A DNA stretch of 64,000 bases from Bathynomus jamesi (Eukaryota > Arthropoda > Malacostraca > Isopoda > Cirolanidae): the NCBI GenBank assembly GCA_023014485.1, contig JAJOZX010001864.1:715566-779565 (forward strand), in the 5' to 3' direction. Within the stretch, counting starts at the first letter, position 1, and each line of letters begins with the position of its first letter. The notes under the pieces are model-generated. The model ran no database searches and had not been told where the DNA came from. It was given only the letters and a program-made list of their open reading frames with translations. A program made the translations under genes and the position numbers. Positions 54,537 to 64,000 of this stretch are shown here, in pieces.

Positions 54537-55729
54537 CTAATGATGACTAAACCGGTGCTTCTTTGATGTTTTCTTATGCTGTGCGTTAGGCTGATCTCGT
54601 TGCAGACACCAGCAGTAATCCGCCATCATATTTGTATGCCATCTTCCTTGATATCTTCTTTTCATGGTTTTGATGTCCTGGTGAAATTGTTCCCCTTGCT
54701 CCTCACTGACATCTCCGATATTTTCGGGAAAATGGTCAAGATGCAAAAATAAGAAGTGAACTTTCAGGCTCATGTTGCAGCCTAAGGCGCAAAACTTTTT
54801 AAGTATATTTTCCACCAGTCTTTCATAATTTTGGCTTTTGTAGTTTCCCAAGAAGTTTTCAACAACATCTTTGAAACCAAGCCATGCTTCCTTTTCTTTA
54901 TTGGTCATTGTGTTCAGGAAATGATCGTCTGTCAATAACTTTCTAATCTGAGGACCTATAAAAACACCTTCCTTTATTTTCTTGTACCTAATCTTTGGAT
55001 ATTTTGAACAAATGTACTTGAAACACTCACCTTCTCTATTCAATGCTTTGACATACGTACTGCTTCATCAAGCCTAACTTAATGTGCAAGGGTGGTAGGA
55101 GGATTTTATTTGGTTCAACTAGATGTTCATGTAAAATGTTCTTTGATCCTGGGGTAAGCTTCTTTCTAGGAGGCCAAGTTTTCCTCTTCCAGTGCTGGTC
55201 ACGTGCTCGACTATCCCATTCGCAGATGAAACCTGGCATCTTAGTGTATCCTGATTGCTGCCCACACAATATCCATCTGTGATTTTGATACTGAATTTTT
55301 TCCAGAAGCAGTTTCATGTTATCATAGGTCTCTTTTAAATGAGTAGAATGGGTACTGGGATTGATGCATATTTGTTACCGTTGTGCAGTAACACTCCTTT
55401 TAGACTGGTTTTAGAGGAATCTATAAACAACCTCCAGTCACTGGTTTGGTATTCGATGCCTAGCTTGCACACTAATCCTGTGATGTCCTTGCAAAATACC
55501 AAGGGACCATCTTCTTCGAGAAAAGGCACGAAGTCTTTCTCACGATTTCTGTACCAAGCGAAGTATGTGTCGGATGCCAATAAATTGTTCTCTTGCAATC
55601 TAGACCCCAAAAGTTCTGCAGAGTCCTTAGGCAGATTCAAATCCCTGACTAAGTCATTTAGTTCGGCTTGGGTTAATGGTTTAGGAAGATCTCAGTCAGC
55701 TGTTGGCTGTTCATAAACATTACACTGGT
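54537..55729 (-). pseudogene. Multi-copy zinc/EEQGE-FHQD family, copy I (no intron)
   Basis: Three overlapping frames. 55,640-55,335: LTQAELNDLVRDLNLP-type start, YFAWYRNREKDFVPF and WRLFIDSSKTSLKGVLLHNGN. 55,317-55,036: GYTKMPGFICEWDSRARDQHW and NKILLPPLHIKLGLMKQYV. 55,043-54,537: FIGPQIRKLL, FLGNYKSQNYERLVENIL, HFLFLHLDHFPENIGDVSEE, QGEQFHQDIKTMKRRYQG and MADYCWCLQRD. It lacks about 10 residues (between WILCG and QQSGYTK) exactly where copy III has its intron. The N-terminal zinc exon is missing or beyond the hAT insertion. Function unknown. Confidence 0.65.
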
Positions 55730-55737
55730 ATGCATAT

Positions 55738-56979
55738 TAGTGATGTAGCGGATGTCATTTTTTTCACATCCGCGGATGCGGATGAGGATGTTTGATTTCA
55801 ACATCGGATGCGGATGCGGATGCGGATGTCTACATTTTCGTTATTTTTTAGGATATATTCGAGATTTGTTGTGTTGCAACGTATATAATAAGTTATTATA
55901 GAGAGAGCTGTAGCTATAATGTAGTATAATTGATTAATTGTACAATAATTGCTGTACTTTTCCCTGAACATATAAAATAATAGCAAGCATCTAACTAATA
56001 TAGAAATCAATTAGTGAATTCGTCTGCAAATAAATTCGTTATATTTTGTTGAGTTTCAGCCACAATTAGAAACCATAATTGTGTTACCCGACCTCTTTCC
56101 CCAACCTCCACCCTTATAGAAAGAGAGATTTAATTAGCTTGATAACTATTTATATTAAGTTTAAAGTTTTATTAGGCATATTTATAAATGAGTAATTAAA
56201 ATAAAGTAAACTAAGATGTTCATCGTTTAATATTCAAACTTAATTATAGGAAGGTTATGCTTAAGGAACATTAATTTTTCTGCCTTTTCTGCTGCCAGTC
56301 TGTTTCTCTTTTCATCATATATTAATCCAGCACTGCTAAATAATCTCTCGCTTGGTACGCTTGTTGGAGGACGTGCTAAATGTTTCCTTGCAAGTTTACT
56401 CAAGTATGGATAGATATTCTGCGTATTTTTCCACCAACTAATAGGATTGTCACATGCAGCCAGGCGTTTTTCTTGGTGATAGCTCTCGATCATTTTTACT
56501 ACATCTTTTGACATCGCGTAGGTCTCGTCATCGCTGCTTGACTCAAGAAACTGAGAGAGAGATTCTGTGATAGATTTGCTTGTTGAAGGTGTTGGTTCTG
56601 TCACTGAAACTTTTATTCTTTTGGTGGGTGGCGAAGCGACAGATTCAAGAGATTGAAGCTCTTAAACTGCTTTGCCAAGTGATGATTTAACTCGTTCTAA
56701 TGTACTAGGTGAAAATAACTTAGCTTTGTAACATGGATCTAAGTAGGTTGCAAGAGAGTAACTTCATACAAGAACAGCCTCTCGTCTTGTTGCTTGCATC
56801 ACTTTTGCGCACAATGAACTAGTTCTATTATAGTAGAATTTGATAATTTCCGCTTATTAATGACGTTTTATCTCAACGGTCCACATCCGCACGACATCCG
56901 CAGTCCAAAGTGCGGATGCAGATGCGGATGCGAGAAAATGTGCGGATGTATGCGGATGCGGATGTGACCTACATCACTA
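55738..56979 (-). mobile_element. hAT transposon, internally deleted, 1,242 bp
   Basis: Ends TAGTGATGTAG and CTACATCACTA, with subterminal tandem GCGGAT/ATCCGC clusters (55,770-55,830 and 56,885-56,965). Perfect duplication ATGCATAT at 55,730-55,737 and 56,980-56,987. Only the transposase C-terminus remains, so the element is non-autonomous. Confidence 0.95.
56227..56604 (-). pseudogene. hAT transposase C-terminal dimerisation domain
   Basis: 125 aa: Ser/Asp-rich start, then NPISWWKNTQNIYPYLSKLA, RPPTSVPSERLFSSAGLIYD and EKAEKLMFLKHNLP. This is the hAT dimerisation block (W-W, P-S-E-R-x-F-S) and is complete at its C-terminus. The catalytic DDE part is deleted; a few upstream residues continue at 56,605-56,700 in other frames. 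Confidence 0.9.
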
Positions 56980-56987
56980 ATGCATAT

Positions 56988-57225
56988 GAAATTTTTTTGT
57001 CTGCTGTGAGGGTTTTTTCAACTCATATTATATAATTTGACCATGCTGAATTCGAAAATGACATTGGTTTTCCTCAATCAGGTCAGGTTTTTTCTCTATT
57101 GGCCATTTATTATAAGTCCAATTTTATCCCCAAATTTATTGATTTTTTTAGCTTAAACACTGTAGATAAGAGTAATATTATAAGAACACTCGTGAAAAAT
57201 GAAAACATTGTGTGAATAAATACTT
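56988..57225. other. Spacer
   Basis: AT-rich. Presumably 3' flank of copy III and 5' remnant of copy I. Nothing recognised. Confidence 0.35.
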
Positions 57226-58321
57226 TTATTCATACAGTGAATATGGAAAAAAGTTTATTGAGGAAGGAATAAAGTTTTTTTGGCTTTCCGTCTGTTTTTC
57301 TTCGGGCACATCTCGCTTCAAACACCAGCAATAGTCCGCCAGCATATTGATATCCCAGTTTCCCTGGTACCTCTCTTCCATTATTTTGATATCTTGGTGA
57401 AATCGTTCACCCTGTTCCTCACTATAATCCCCGCAATTTTCAGGAAAATAGTCCAAGTGGGACCTCAAAAAGTGCATTTTTATGGACATGCGCGACCCAT
57501 GAGCTTTGAAAGCTTCCATCAAGTTTTCGACAATGGACTCGTATTCTGGACTTCTACGCTTGCCAAGAAAATCAGTGACAACTGATTTGAATGCCTGCCA
57601 GGCATTCTTCTCAGTTGGAGTCATTGCGTTTTTGAACTGAGTATCCTTGATCAAAGTTCGAATTTGAGGACCATCAAAAACCCCAGCATTTAGTTTAGCA
57701 TCAGATATATGAGGAAATTTACTCTCGAGATATCGGAATGCTGAACCCTCCTTATTCATTGATTTGATGAAATTTTTCATCAAGCCCAGCTTAATATGAA
57801 GTGGTGGGAGCAAAATTTTTGTTGGTGGTACAAGGGGCACTGAAACGACATTATGCAACCCAGGTTCAAAATTCTCTCTGGATGCCCATTCACGCTGTGC
57901 ATAGTGCTTCTCATCCGCTCGGCTATCCCATTTGCAGAGGAAACATGGTATTTCGTGTATCCCCCTTGCATTCCCAATACAAATGCCACAATCTGAAAAA
58001 AAATGAAAATATTTAAAGAATTTAGAGAATTGTTCTATCAGATAAAAAATCTATGCATTGGACTGTATCACTTCTGTGGGGAAGTTAAGTGTTCTTATAT
58101 GCTCTCAAATAACCTTTGGAAAAACAACATAGTCAATAGCAATAGTTTACTTATGATATTAGTATTACCTTCAAATCTCCACAGATCCTCCAGTTATGTT
58201 GGTTGTATACGAGAGCATCCAGTAAAATGTTCATGTTATCGTAGCTCTCAGTAAGTTGTACGGAATGTGCTACAGGGACTGATGCAACCCTATTCCCAAT
58301 GTTGAGAAGTACTGCTTTCAA

Positions 58322-60093
58322 TAGAGGTAGGGGTTAGAGGGGGGTCTGAGGGTCATGTGCTCAGATTTGAGTGATCATAGGCTCAAATGACAGCTTTTCA
58401 TGCCAATAACATGATTCAAGCAAAAAAAATTGGTTTTGGCTTATATACAAAAATTGCACTCAAATTTACTCGAAAACCACCATTTTTTAGTATGTTTGCA
58501 ATTTTATAGCTAAACTGCTTCAAAACTAAGTCTTATAACATAAAAACTTATTTAATAACATTATTGAAAGTTCTGCTGCTCTTCACATGAGATATTAACC
58601 TTTGTACATTTCTATATTTCAGATAATTTACATATTTATTCTATCTTTTTTGTTTAGAATACAGAAATTGGTGATTGTTTTACTTTTAGCACTTTTTGTG
58701 AAATAATGTGATAAAAGTTTGGAAAAGCAACGCTTTAAAATCAGCCGATCAGTAGCAACCATGCCTAGCAATGGCACAAAAGCTAGTGTTCATTTTTGGT
58801 GACAAGCTACCTGCTTCACCTAATTCACTGCTAAATCATTGAGAAACGATTTGTGCCTGTATAAAGCATGGCAGGGCCCAGTGCAAAGCAGCACTAAAAG
58901 AATCACGAAAGTGTTACTGGATCGAGAAAAAAGCTGGAACAACGCTCAAAAAACAAAGCTAAAGGCTCGAATCGAGCTCAAAATGGCTAAAAAGAGAAAT
59001 GCCAGTGACCACACAGAAAAGCTTCTCAGAAACTGCAAAACTTGGTCAGGGCCATGTACAACACCTGAAGAGTTAATGCAAACTCTTCAGATGAGGCCAA
59101 GTCAAGCAGAATTTATAGTGAAAACTGAGATGGCATACTATTCACACACCCACAAGAGTGACAAACTGCAGCGCCCAGAATTATATTGTCAAAACAGTAT
59201 ATCTCACGATGAAAAACTTGAGAACCTCCTCATATTGCTGAGTGAAGATGACTCAAATGCCAATGAGGTATCAACTGCTACAGTTGCAAACTTGGCATCT
59301 AACTGCCAAACGCTGGAACTTATTTCAAAGTCTTCATCCACCACCCCTGCCACCAACAAAATCATGTGCTTGGAGGTGAATCAGCTATGTGCTGTCATTT
59401 GGCAGGATGAAGAGAAAAATGGAGAGTACAACTGGTTCATTGCAGACAAGTCAAACTTTGGACCACTTATGCTGTGAGAAGAAGGGCATGAACAAGTGGT
59501 GGCAGTACCCAGCACAAGAAGACGTTCAGACAGTTCAGCACGAACAAATTCTTGATGTCGTTGTTGAAGGTGAATGGAAGTTTGATTCCCGTATCAACCG
59601 ATTCGCCTTGACTAACATTAATGATATTGTGACAGCTTTCAAGCATGCAGTGTAAAAAATGAAATAGAAAATCAGTCATAAGAACGGTGTGCTTTTAATT
59701 TGCATTTTCTGTCGATAAATGATTGGAAAACCACAAAATGTCTGGATTTTGAGCTCGAACAGGCCAATTTTTCTCCAAAATCACTCGAGCGTGACTAAAA
59801 TTCTAGCATAAATTTATCAAAAATATAATACAAATGACAATTCTATTTGCTACCAAAGATATATATCAAGAACTCTAATCATTCCCAAGCACACAGTGAG
59901 TATTTCCCAAAATCATAATTTTGACCCCCCTAACGCTGTTTTGACGCTAAAAATCAGTAAATTGTGGTGCAATTTTTGTGTACACAATTTTCAGCAAAAA
60001 ACCTTTTCAAAACTTCATATGCATGTATTTTCACACAAAATGAGGCTATGATCACTTGTTTTTGACAACATGCCATTTTACCCCCTACCTCTA
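58322..60093 (+). mobile_element. 1,772-bp TIR element with orphan ORF, 7-bp target duplication
   Basis: Ends TAGAGGTAGGGG and CCCCTACCTCTA. A second inverted match lies further in: AGTGATCATAGGCTCA (left) against AGTGATCATAGCCTCA (right, inverse). Direct repeat CTTTCAA at 58,315-58,321 and 60,094-60,100. It interrupts copy III, and the frame on the two sides is compatible. Copy I supplies an uninterrupted comparison. No known transposase domain. Confidence 0.85.
58839..59655 (+). CDS. Unknown protein carried by the 58.3-60.1 kb TIR element
   Basis: 212-residue frame (58,839-59,477) followed, in another frame, by a further 60-70 residues (from about 59,456 to the stop at 59,655), so one shift near 59,465 may split a single protein of about 275 aa. 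It is Lys-rich near aa 20-60 (LLDREKSWNNAQKTKLKARI), then TWSGPCTTPEELMQTLQMRP and EMAYYSHTHKSDKLQRPELY, an acidic LLSEDD, a variable Ser/Thr linker, and a C-terminal part with VIWQDEEKNGEYNWFIA and WWQYPAQEDVQTVQHEQILD. No Cys/His finger and no DDE pattern recognised. It could be an unknown transposase, an accessory protein or captured cargo. Confidence 0.55.
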
Positions 60094-60705
60094 CTTTCAA
60101 ACTTCGTTTAGACGAGTCTATAAATAGCCTCCATTTTGATGCGTTATATGGCAGGCCCAAGGATTCGATTAGCCCCTCAACATTGCAGCAGTACACTAAG
60201 GAAGAGGTATTTTCGTGCACTGCAAAAAACTTGCGGAATTCTTCCTCTCGTTTCCTATACCAGGAGAATGTTGTTCCCGGAGCCAGCAAGTTGTCCTCTC
60301 GAAGTTGAGCCCAAGATCTCGGCAGCTAATTTGGAAAGTCCTAAATCCCTGGTAAGATCATTAAGTTTGGCCTGGTTGAGAGGCCTCGGCTCATTTGAAG
60401 CGGTATTTTGAGTATATACGACTGGGACTGGTCATTGGCATTGGTCATTGATTCATCATCAGAATCATCGAAGTCCAGGGTTTGAGGTGGGTCGGGTATT
60501 GGAATTCCAGGACGATGGGGTACAGATCTCATAGCAGAAGGAATGTCAGGGTATACAAAATGTGTTTATTCTTGTTAACTCCTGAAAATAGAAACACAGA
60601 AACGGATATAAAACTTGCATATGAAATAGAAGAAGCATTCAGACAGTGGCGGCTCGTGAGGGAAGGCTGCGGTCTGTAAGATATGAAATAGGTCGATGGA
60701 GTCTG

Positions 60706-60775
60706 TATATTTTCTTTCTTTTTCATTCATATTGTCCCTTCGGGGATAATATGAGTGAAAAAGAAAGAAAATATA
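60706..60775. repeat. Hairpin, 33-bp stem with TTCG loop
   Basis: Arms 60,706-60,738 and 60,743-60,775 are inverse with two mismatches. The apex is CCC-TTCG-GGG, which in RNA would be a C(UUCG)G tetraloop. It lies within intron 1 of copy III, about 60 bp from CAGTGGCGGCTCGTG (60,644), a hAT-type terminus, so it may be part of a MITE remnant. Confidence 0.9.
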
Positions 60776-61481
60776 CAATCATTGTATATGTAAATGTAAC
60801 TTGTATAACAATATGTATGTGTAAATGTATTTTCTATAACAATATGTATATGTAAATGTATGATTACCATTATGGTGAATATTATGCTATATATGGTGAA
60901 TATTACATTATGGTGAATATTATGTCAAGTTTCATACGAGGATTTCAAAATATTTAAGAAAAATAAATTTATAAGCCCACCTTGGAGGTTTGTCATGCAG
61001 AAATAGCAATCTGTCATGTGATCCTTTCCTTCTCTCCAAATCATGGGAATTCCAAAAGGCAAAGATTTCGCTCTGCCTTTGCTCCATCTTCTCAAATTTT
61101 CAATGCACGTCTTGCAGCACATATGAGGGGTGAAATTTTTGTCCTGGTCCCCTAGCTTAATTCCAAAGTATGCTCTATACATTGTCTTCACAAATTTAGT
61201 GATTTGGGACTGGTTATTTGGCATGGTAACCATCCCACATATGTAGCAGAATCTATTGGGATCATTTTTACACACACTATTCATTATGAAATATTTTATC
61301 TATATGCCTGAAAAGTAAAAAAGGATATTATACAAGTGATGATAGATGTTACTGTTCCAATTTCGCTTTGACAAAATCACGAAAAATTCTATTTTACTTA
61401 TGAGGCCATAGCCGGATAACCTGAGCTGATTAAGAAAAACGGATTGCAGATTCGAAATCAGCAGGAAAAACTCTATACGAA

Positions 61482-61984
61482 TCATTTACAAAACCCTTGA
61501 CAGCAAAATTGATGCATACCAGTGTTATTGTCTGGATTTGGAGCTGAATCAGAATCTGAATTGTATTGATCCAGACTCTCGGGTGGGCGGGGAATAGGAA
61601 CTTCTGGACCATGGGGTACCAGCCTTATTGCAGATGGAAGACTTGAGTATTGAAGGCTCTCTTTATTCTTTGCATTATAACCTTTAACATTGCAAGAACA
61701 GAAGTAGCAGTCGTCGGTATGGTTTCTAGGCTCACACCATACCATAGGGATCCCAAATAGCAAACTTTTCTTTTAACATTTGCTCCAATTCCTTAGTGCC
61801 GCAACACACGTAAGACAAACCTTGTGTGGAGCCTAACTTTTGTCTTGATCTCCTAATTTAATTCAAAATAAGCATGATAAGCTCTCTTATTGAAGGTCGT
61901 TACATTTGTCCTTTGTTTTACAACATACCGACCACAAATATAACAAAATATGTCTGGACTATGGGTACATCCTCTAGAAGCCAT
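61482..61984 (-). pseudogene. Multi-copy zinc family, copy IV, N-terminal part
   Basis: From ATG at 61,982-61,984: CTHSPDIFCYICGRYVV, then a damaged Cys pair region, then (61,763-61,482) LFGIPMVWCEPRNHTDDCYF, SLPSAIRLVPHGPEVPIPRP and NSDSDSAPNPDNN. It aligns to exon 1 plus the start of exon 2 of copy III without an intron between them. It may end at a GTATGC donor near 61,520. Two or three frame breaks. It sits directly upstream of copy III in the same orientation. Confidence 0.6.
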
Positions 61985-62572
61985 TATTAAAATTTTAAAG
62001 ACGTAGTGTTAGAATTATCTATCTGAAAAATATGAAAAAATGAAATTAATTAAAGATAAAAAAGGTAAAAAATTACAAAACGCCCCAAAATTGTTTTGCT
62101 AATAACTTTAAAACTGTGGGTGATAGAAAAAAACTGGTAGCATTTTTTAATTCAGCGCAGCGAACTGCTTCAGAATCACAACTCAAAATAAAGAAATTGA
62201 TTTTCATGCAGACTGGTGTTATACATCGGTAGCTTCGTTTCTTCATTAGCAATGCGATTTAGACAGTCTCTAGTAAGGGAAATGGTACTTAGTATTATCG
62301 GGACTACCAAACTGTTAATTATGTACTTTTGCTCTCGTCATTTTCATTTAAACTAACGAAAATATCACAACTTAACCTAACCAGTCATCAAGGGCATTCA
62401 GTTGACCTAACAGGTTAATATTGGTTATTTCACCTAAATATCTTCTGATCTTTTCGTATTAGGCACTCTGTCACATTTCGGGCAAGTTAAAGATGAGAGA
62501 ATAACGCCATAATTGATAAAAACATCCGGTTAGGTCAATTGAATGCCCGGTTAGGTCAACTGTATGCCCTTT
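61985..62572. repeat. Spacer with small inverted repeat and MITE fragment
   Basis: 62,346-62,385 matches one arm of the 43.2-kb MITE (AACTAACGAAAATAT, CACAACTTAACCTAACC). GGGCATTCAGTTGACCTAAC (62,388) is inverse to GGTTAGGTCAATTGAATGCCC (about 62,529-62,549). No coding. Confidence 0.55.
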
Positions 62573-63698
62573 ATCTACAAATCTACAGAAGCTAAGGCTA
62601 ACAAAGACCCTAAGATCCACTCTAAGGTTAGCCCGAGAGAAAGGAAAGAGTAGGGGGATAAGAGAAGAAAATAAGGGTATAAGTAAGTAGCAACACCTAT
62701 CACTCATGGGTCAATATTCATTCAGAAAGAGAGAAAAGACTCCATCATTATCCGCTGGCCACTGCCAACAAGTCAGAAAAATAGTTGGAGAGAATAGAAA
62801 AGGTGTGAAAGATGAAAACAAGTAAAATAAGAATGCTTACAAACCATGCAAACACTGTCTTAACTCAGTCATACCATGCAAACTACAGACATGCAAGTCA
62901 GGAGAGGATAAGAAAAAAAAAAAAAGTAGGTAAAGTTAAACAAAAAGTGGGTTAGTTTACTCCACGAGCTACATCTACGTTCGTGTGAGTCTAATTTTTT
63001 TAAATTTTTTTATTCCTGGCATCACACGCTGGCATGTCACAAGCTGGCATTAGTCGTCAAGACTCTTCCTCGACCACTACCCCCAGAGCTCCTGTTACTA
63101 ATATTTTTTATTTTAAACAACGTTAATATTTTTAAAATGCCAATCTAGACGGTTCTTAAACATATTAACGCTGGTAGAGTTCACGACGGGCGCGGGAAGA
63201 TTATTCCATTTATCAATTACTTTGAACTTAAAGAAGTTTTTAGCGATATTAGTAATAAAATGTCTGCCACGCAACTTAAATCCATTATTACGAGTATTGC
63301 TATTATCGAAAGTGAACAGTTTGTCAGAATTTACGTTATCGATGTTATTAACGATTTTGAAAACTTCAATAAGCTCCCCCCTTAATATCCTAGTTTCGAG
63401 TGAATGCAAGTCTAACTCTTTAATCCTATCTTCATAAGGCTTGTTGCGCAATGACGGAATCAGTTTCGTGGTACAACGCTGAACCCTTTCTAACCTATCA
63501 ATATCCTCACGCAAATACGGGCACCAAAACTGAACGGCATATTCTAAATGAGGCCTGACTAGTGACTTGTAAAGGGGCAATATAATATCCTTCGATTTAA
63601 ATTTGAAATTACGCGCTATTAAGCCTAACATCCTATTAGCTTTTGCGAAAGACTCCAGGCACTGGTTCCTAACCTTTAAATCCTTAGATACGCATGGG
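62573..63698 (-). mobile_element. CR1-type LINE, 3' fragment
   Basis: Same subfamily as 22.7-24.9 kb. Octamer tail (TCTGTAGATTTGTAGA on the minus strand) at 62,575-62,592, 3' UTR to about 63,110, coding 63,113-63,690. It is 5'-truncated at 63,698 within the RT C-terminal region. Confidence 0.88.
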
Positions 63699-63793
63699 TC
63701 ATTCCATGTCAACTCAGCCACAAAATGGCACTTTTTGCACTCACCCCTTTCAATTTTGCTCATACTTGGCACAATAGCAGATATACATGCCAA
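63113..63793 (-). pseudogene. CR1 RT C-terminal region (3' fragment)
   Basis: Residues from SKDLKVRNQCLESFAKANRM to the stop: GLIARNFKFKSKDIILPLYK, HLEYAVQFWCPYLREDIDRL, VQRCTTKLIPSLRN and FKVIDKWNNLPAPVVNSTSV. Uninterrupted over about 190 codons, better preserved than the copy at 23.5 kb. The frame's first 32 codons (63,699-63,793) belong to flanking sequence fused at the truncation. Confidence 0.88.
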
Positions 63794-64000
63794 ACTTAAA
63801 TTCCCAAATTATTAGAGCTGACTGACCTTTGGTTACTGAGATACAAGGTCACAAAGTTGTGACATTTTGACCTTTTTGCGTTAAATGACTATTTTCAAAA
63901 CGGCGTAACTAAACACTATTAAAGCTAGAGCATTGATTTTGGTCTCATTTTAAAGCTCTTTAGTAGCCCTTGTTTATTGTCTCTTGTTAAATATCTCTAC
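63699..64000. repeat. Flanking sequence beginning TGGGTCATTCCATGTCAACT, probable dispersed repeat
   Basis: The opening motif resembles ends of dispersed animal DNA repeats that I recall, but no second end lies in the window. No coding support. Confidence 0.35.

Larger units (their letters stand above)
57226..61284 (-). pseudogene. Multi-copy zinc/EEQGE-FHQD family, copy III, three exons
   Basis: Exon 1 61,284-60,981: CYICGMVTMPNN, FGIKLGDQDKNFTPHMCC and CIENLRRW, a ZAD-like Cys pattern, and CYFCMTNLQ. Intron 60,980-60,582 (GT...AG). Exon 2 60,581 to 58,169, interrupted by the TIR element: HRPGIPIPDPPQTLDFDDSD, FSWYRKREEEFRKFF and WRLFIDSSKRSLK, then after the insertion IGNRVASVPVAHSVQL and NWRICGDLK. 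Intron 58,168-57,993 (GT...AG, polypyrimidine tract). Exon 3 57,992-57,226: KILLPPLHIKLGLMKNFIKS, GVFDGPQIRTLI, HSRMSIKMHF-like, HLDYFPENCGDYSEEQGERF and LADYCWCLKRD. About three single-base shifts. Function unknown. The repeated occurrence suggests a mobile-element origin. Confidence 0.65.

Overview
This is eukaryotic, almost certainly arthropod and probably crustacean, repeat-dominated DNA. There is no operon-like gene packing. The coding material is BEL/Pao and Gypsy LTR retrotransposons, CR1-type LINEs, hAT, Merlin and mariner DNA transposons, plus three multi-copy protein families that look transposon-borne. One family has a clear GT-AG intron. A TTAGG-rich block at 45.4 kb fits the arthropod telomere motif. 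The crustacean call is inference from the mix of families. I see no convincing single-copy host gene, rRNA or tRNA.

Layout. 1-1.0 kb: edge of a minus-strand BEL element (E) with a 112-bp tandem leader repeat. 1.7-8.1 kb: BEL copy A, 5'-truncated, with 3' LTR. 8.5-17.4 kb: a long-inverted-repeat element holding BEL copy B, complete with two LTRs and a short target duplication. 18.06-21.49 kb: a TIR element carrying a multi-copy gene and a nested mariner MITE. 22.1-32.6 kb: a Gypsy element whose gag is split twice, by a CR1 LINE (22.72-24.89 kb) and by a hAT transposon (25,210-28,858) with a perfect 8-bp duplication. 32.6-34.8 kb: minus-strand BEL D. 35.1-38.0 kb: a 511-codon gene of unknown function between 320-bp inverted repeats. 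38.3-38.6 kb: 36-bp minisatellite. 39.24-41.67 kb: hAT-like MITE with internally deleted BEL C inside. 43.2-43.6 kb: fold-back MITE with perfect 8-bp duplication. 44.1-48.8 kb: plus-strand CR1 interrupted by Merlin sequence, TTAGG repeats and a 199-bp palindrome. 49.3-53.7 kb: minus-strand CR1, nearly complete, tail-to-tail with the former. 54.5-62.0 kb: three copies of a zinc-binding multi-copy family, one interrupted by an internally deleted hAT and one by a 1.77-kb TIR element with an orphan ORF and a 7-bp duplication. 62.6-63.7 kb: truncated CR1.

The region therefore records at least seven precise nested insertions. Exact target duplications, and reading frames that match on both sides, fix the boundaries and relative ages. 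Most broken frames are single-base homopolymer indels, some shared by both BEL copies, so part of the apparent decay may be assembly error. The best candidates for undescribed biology are the 58,322-60,093 TIR element, the 18,056-21,489 TIR element, the 35-38 kb inverted-repeat gene unit, the conserved serial hairpins in the BEL 3' UTR, and the 3' UTR shared by two otherwise diverged CR1 families.
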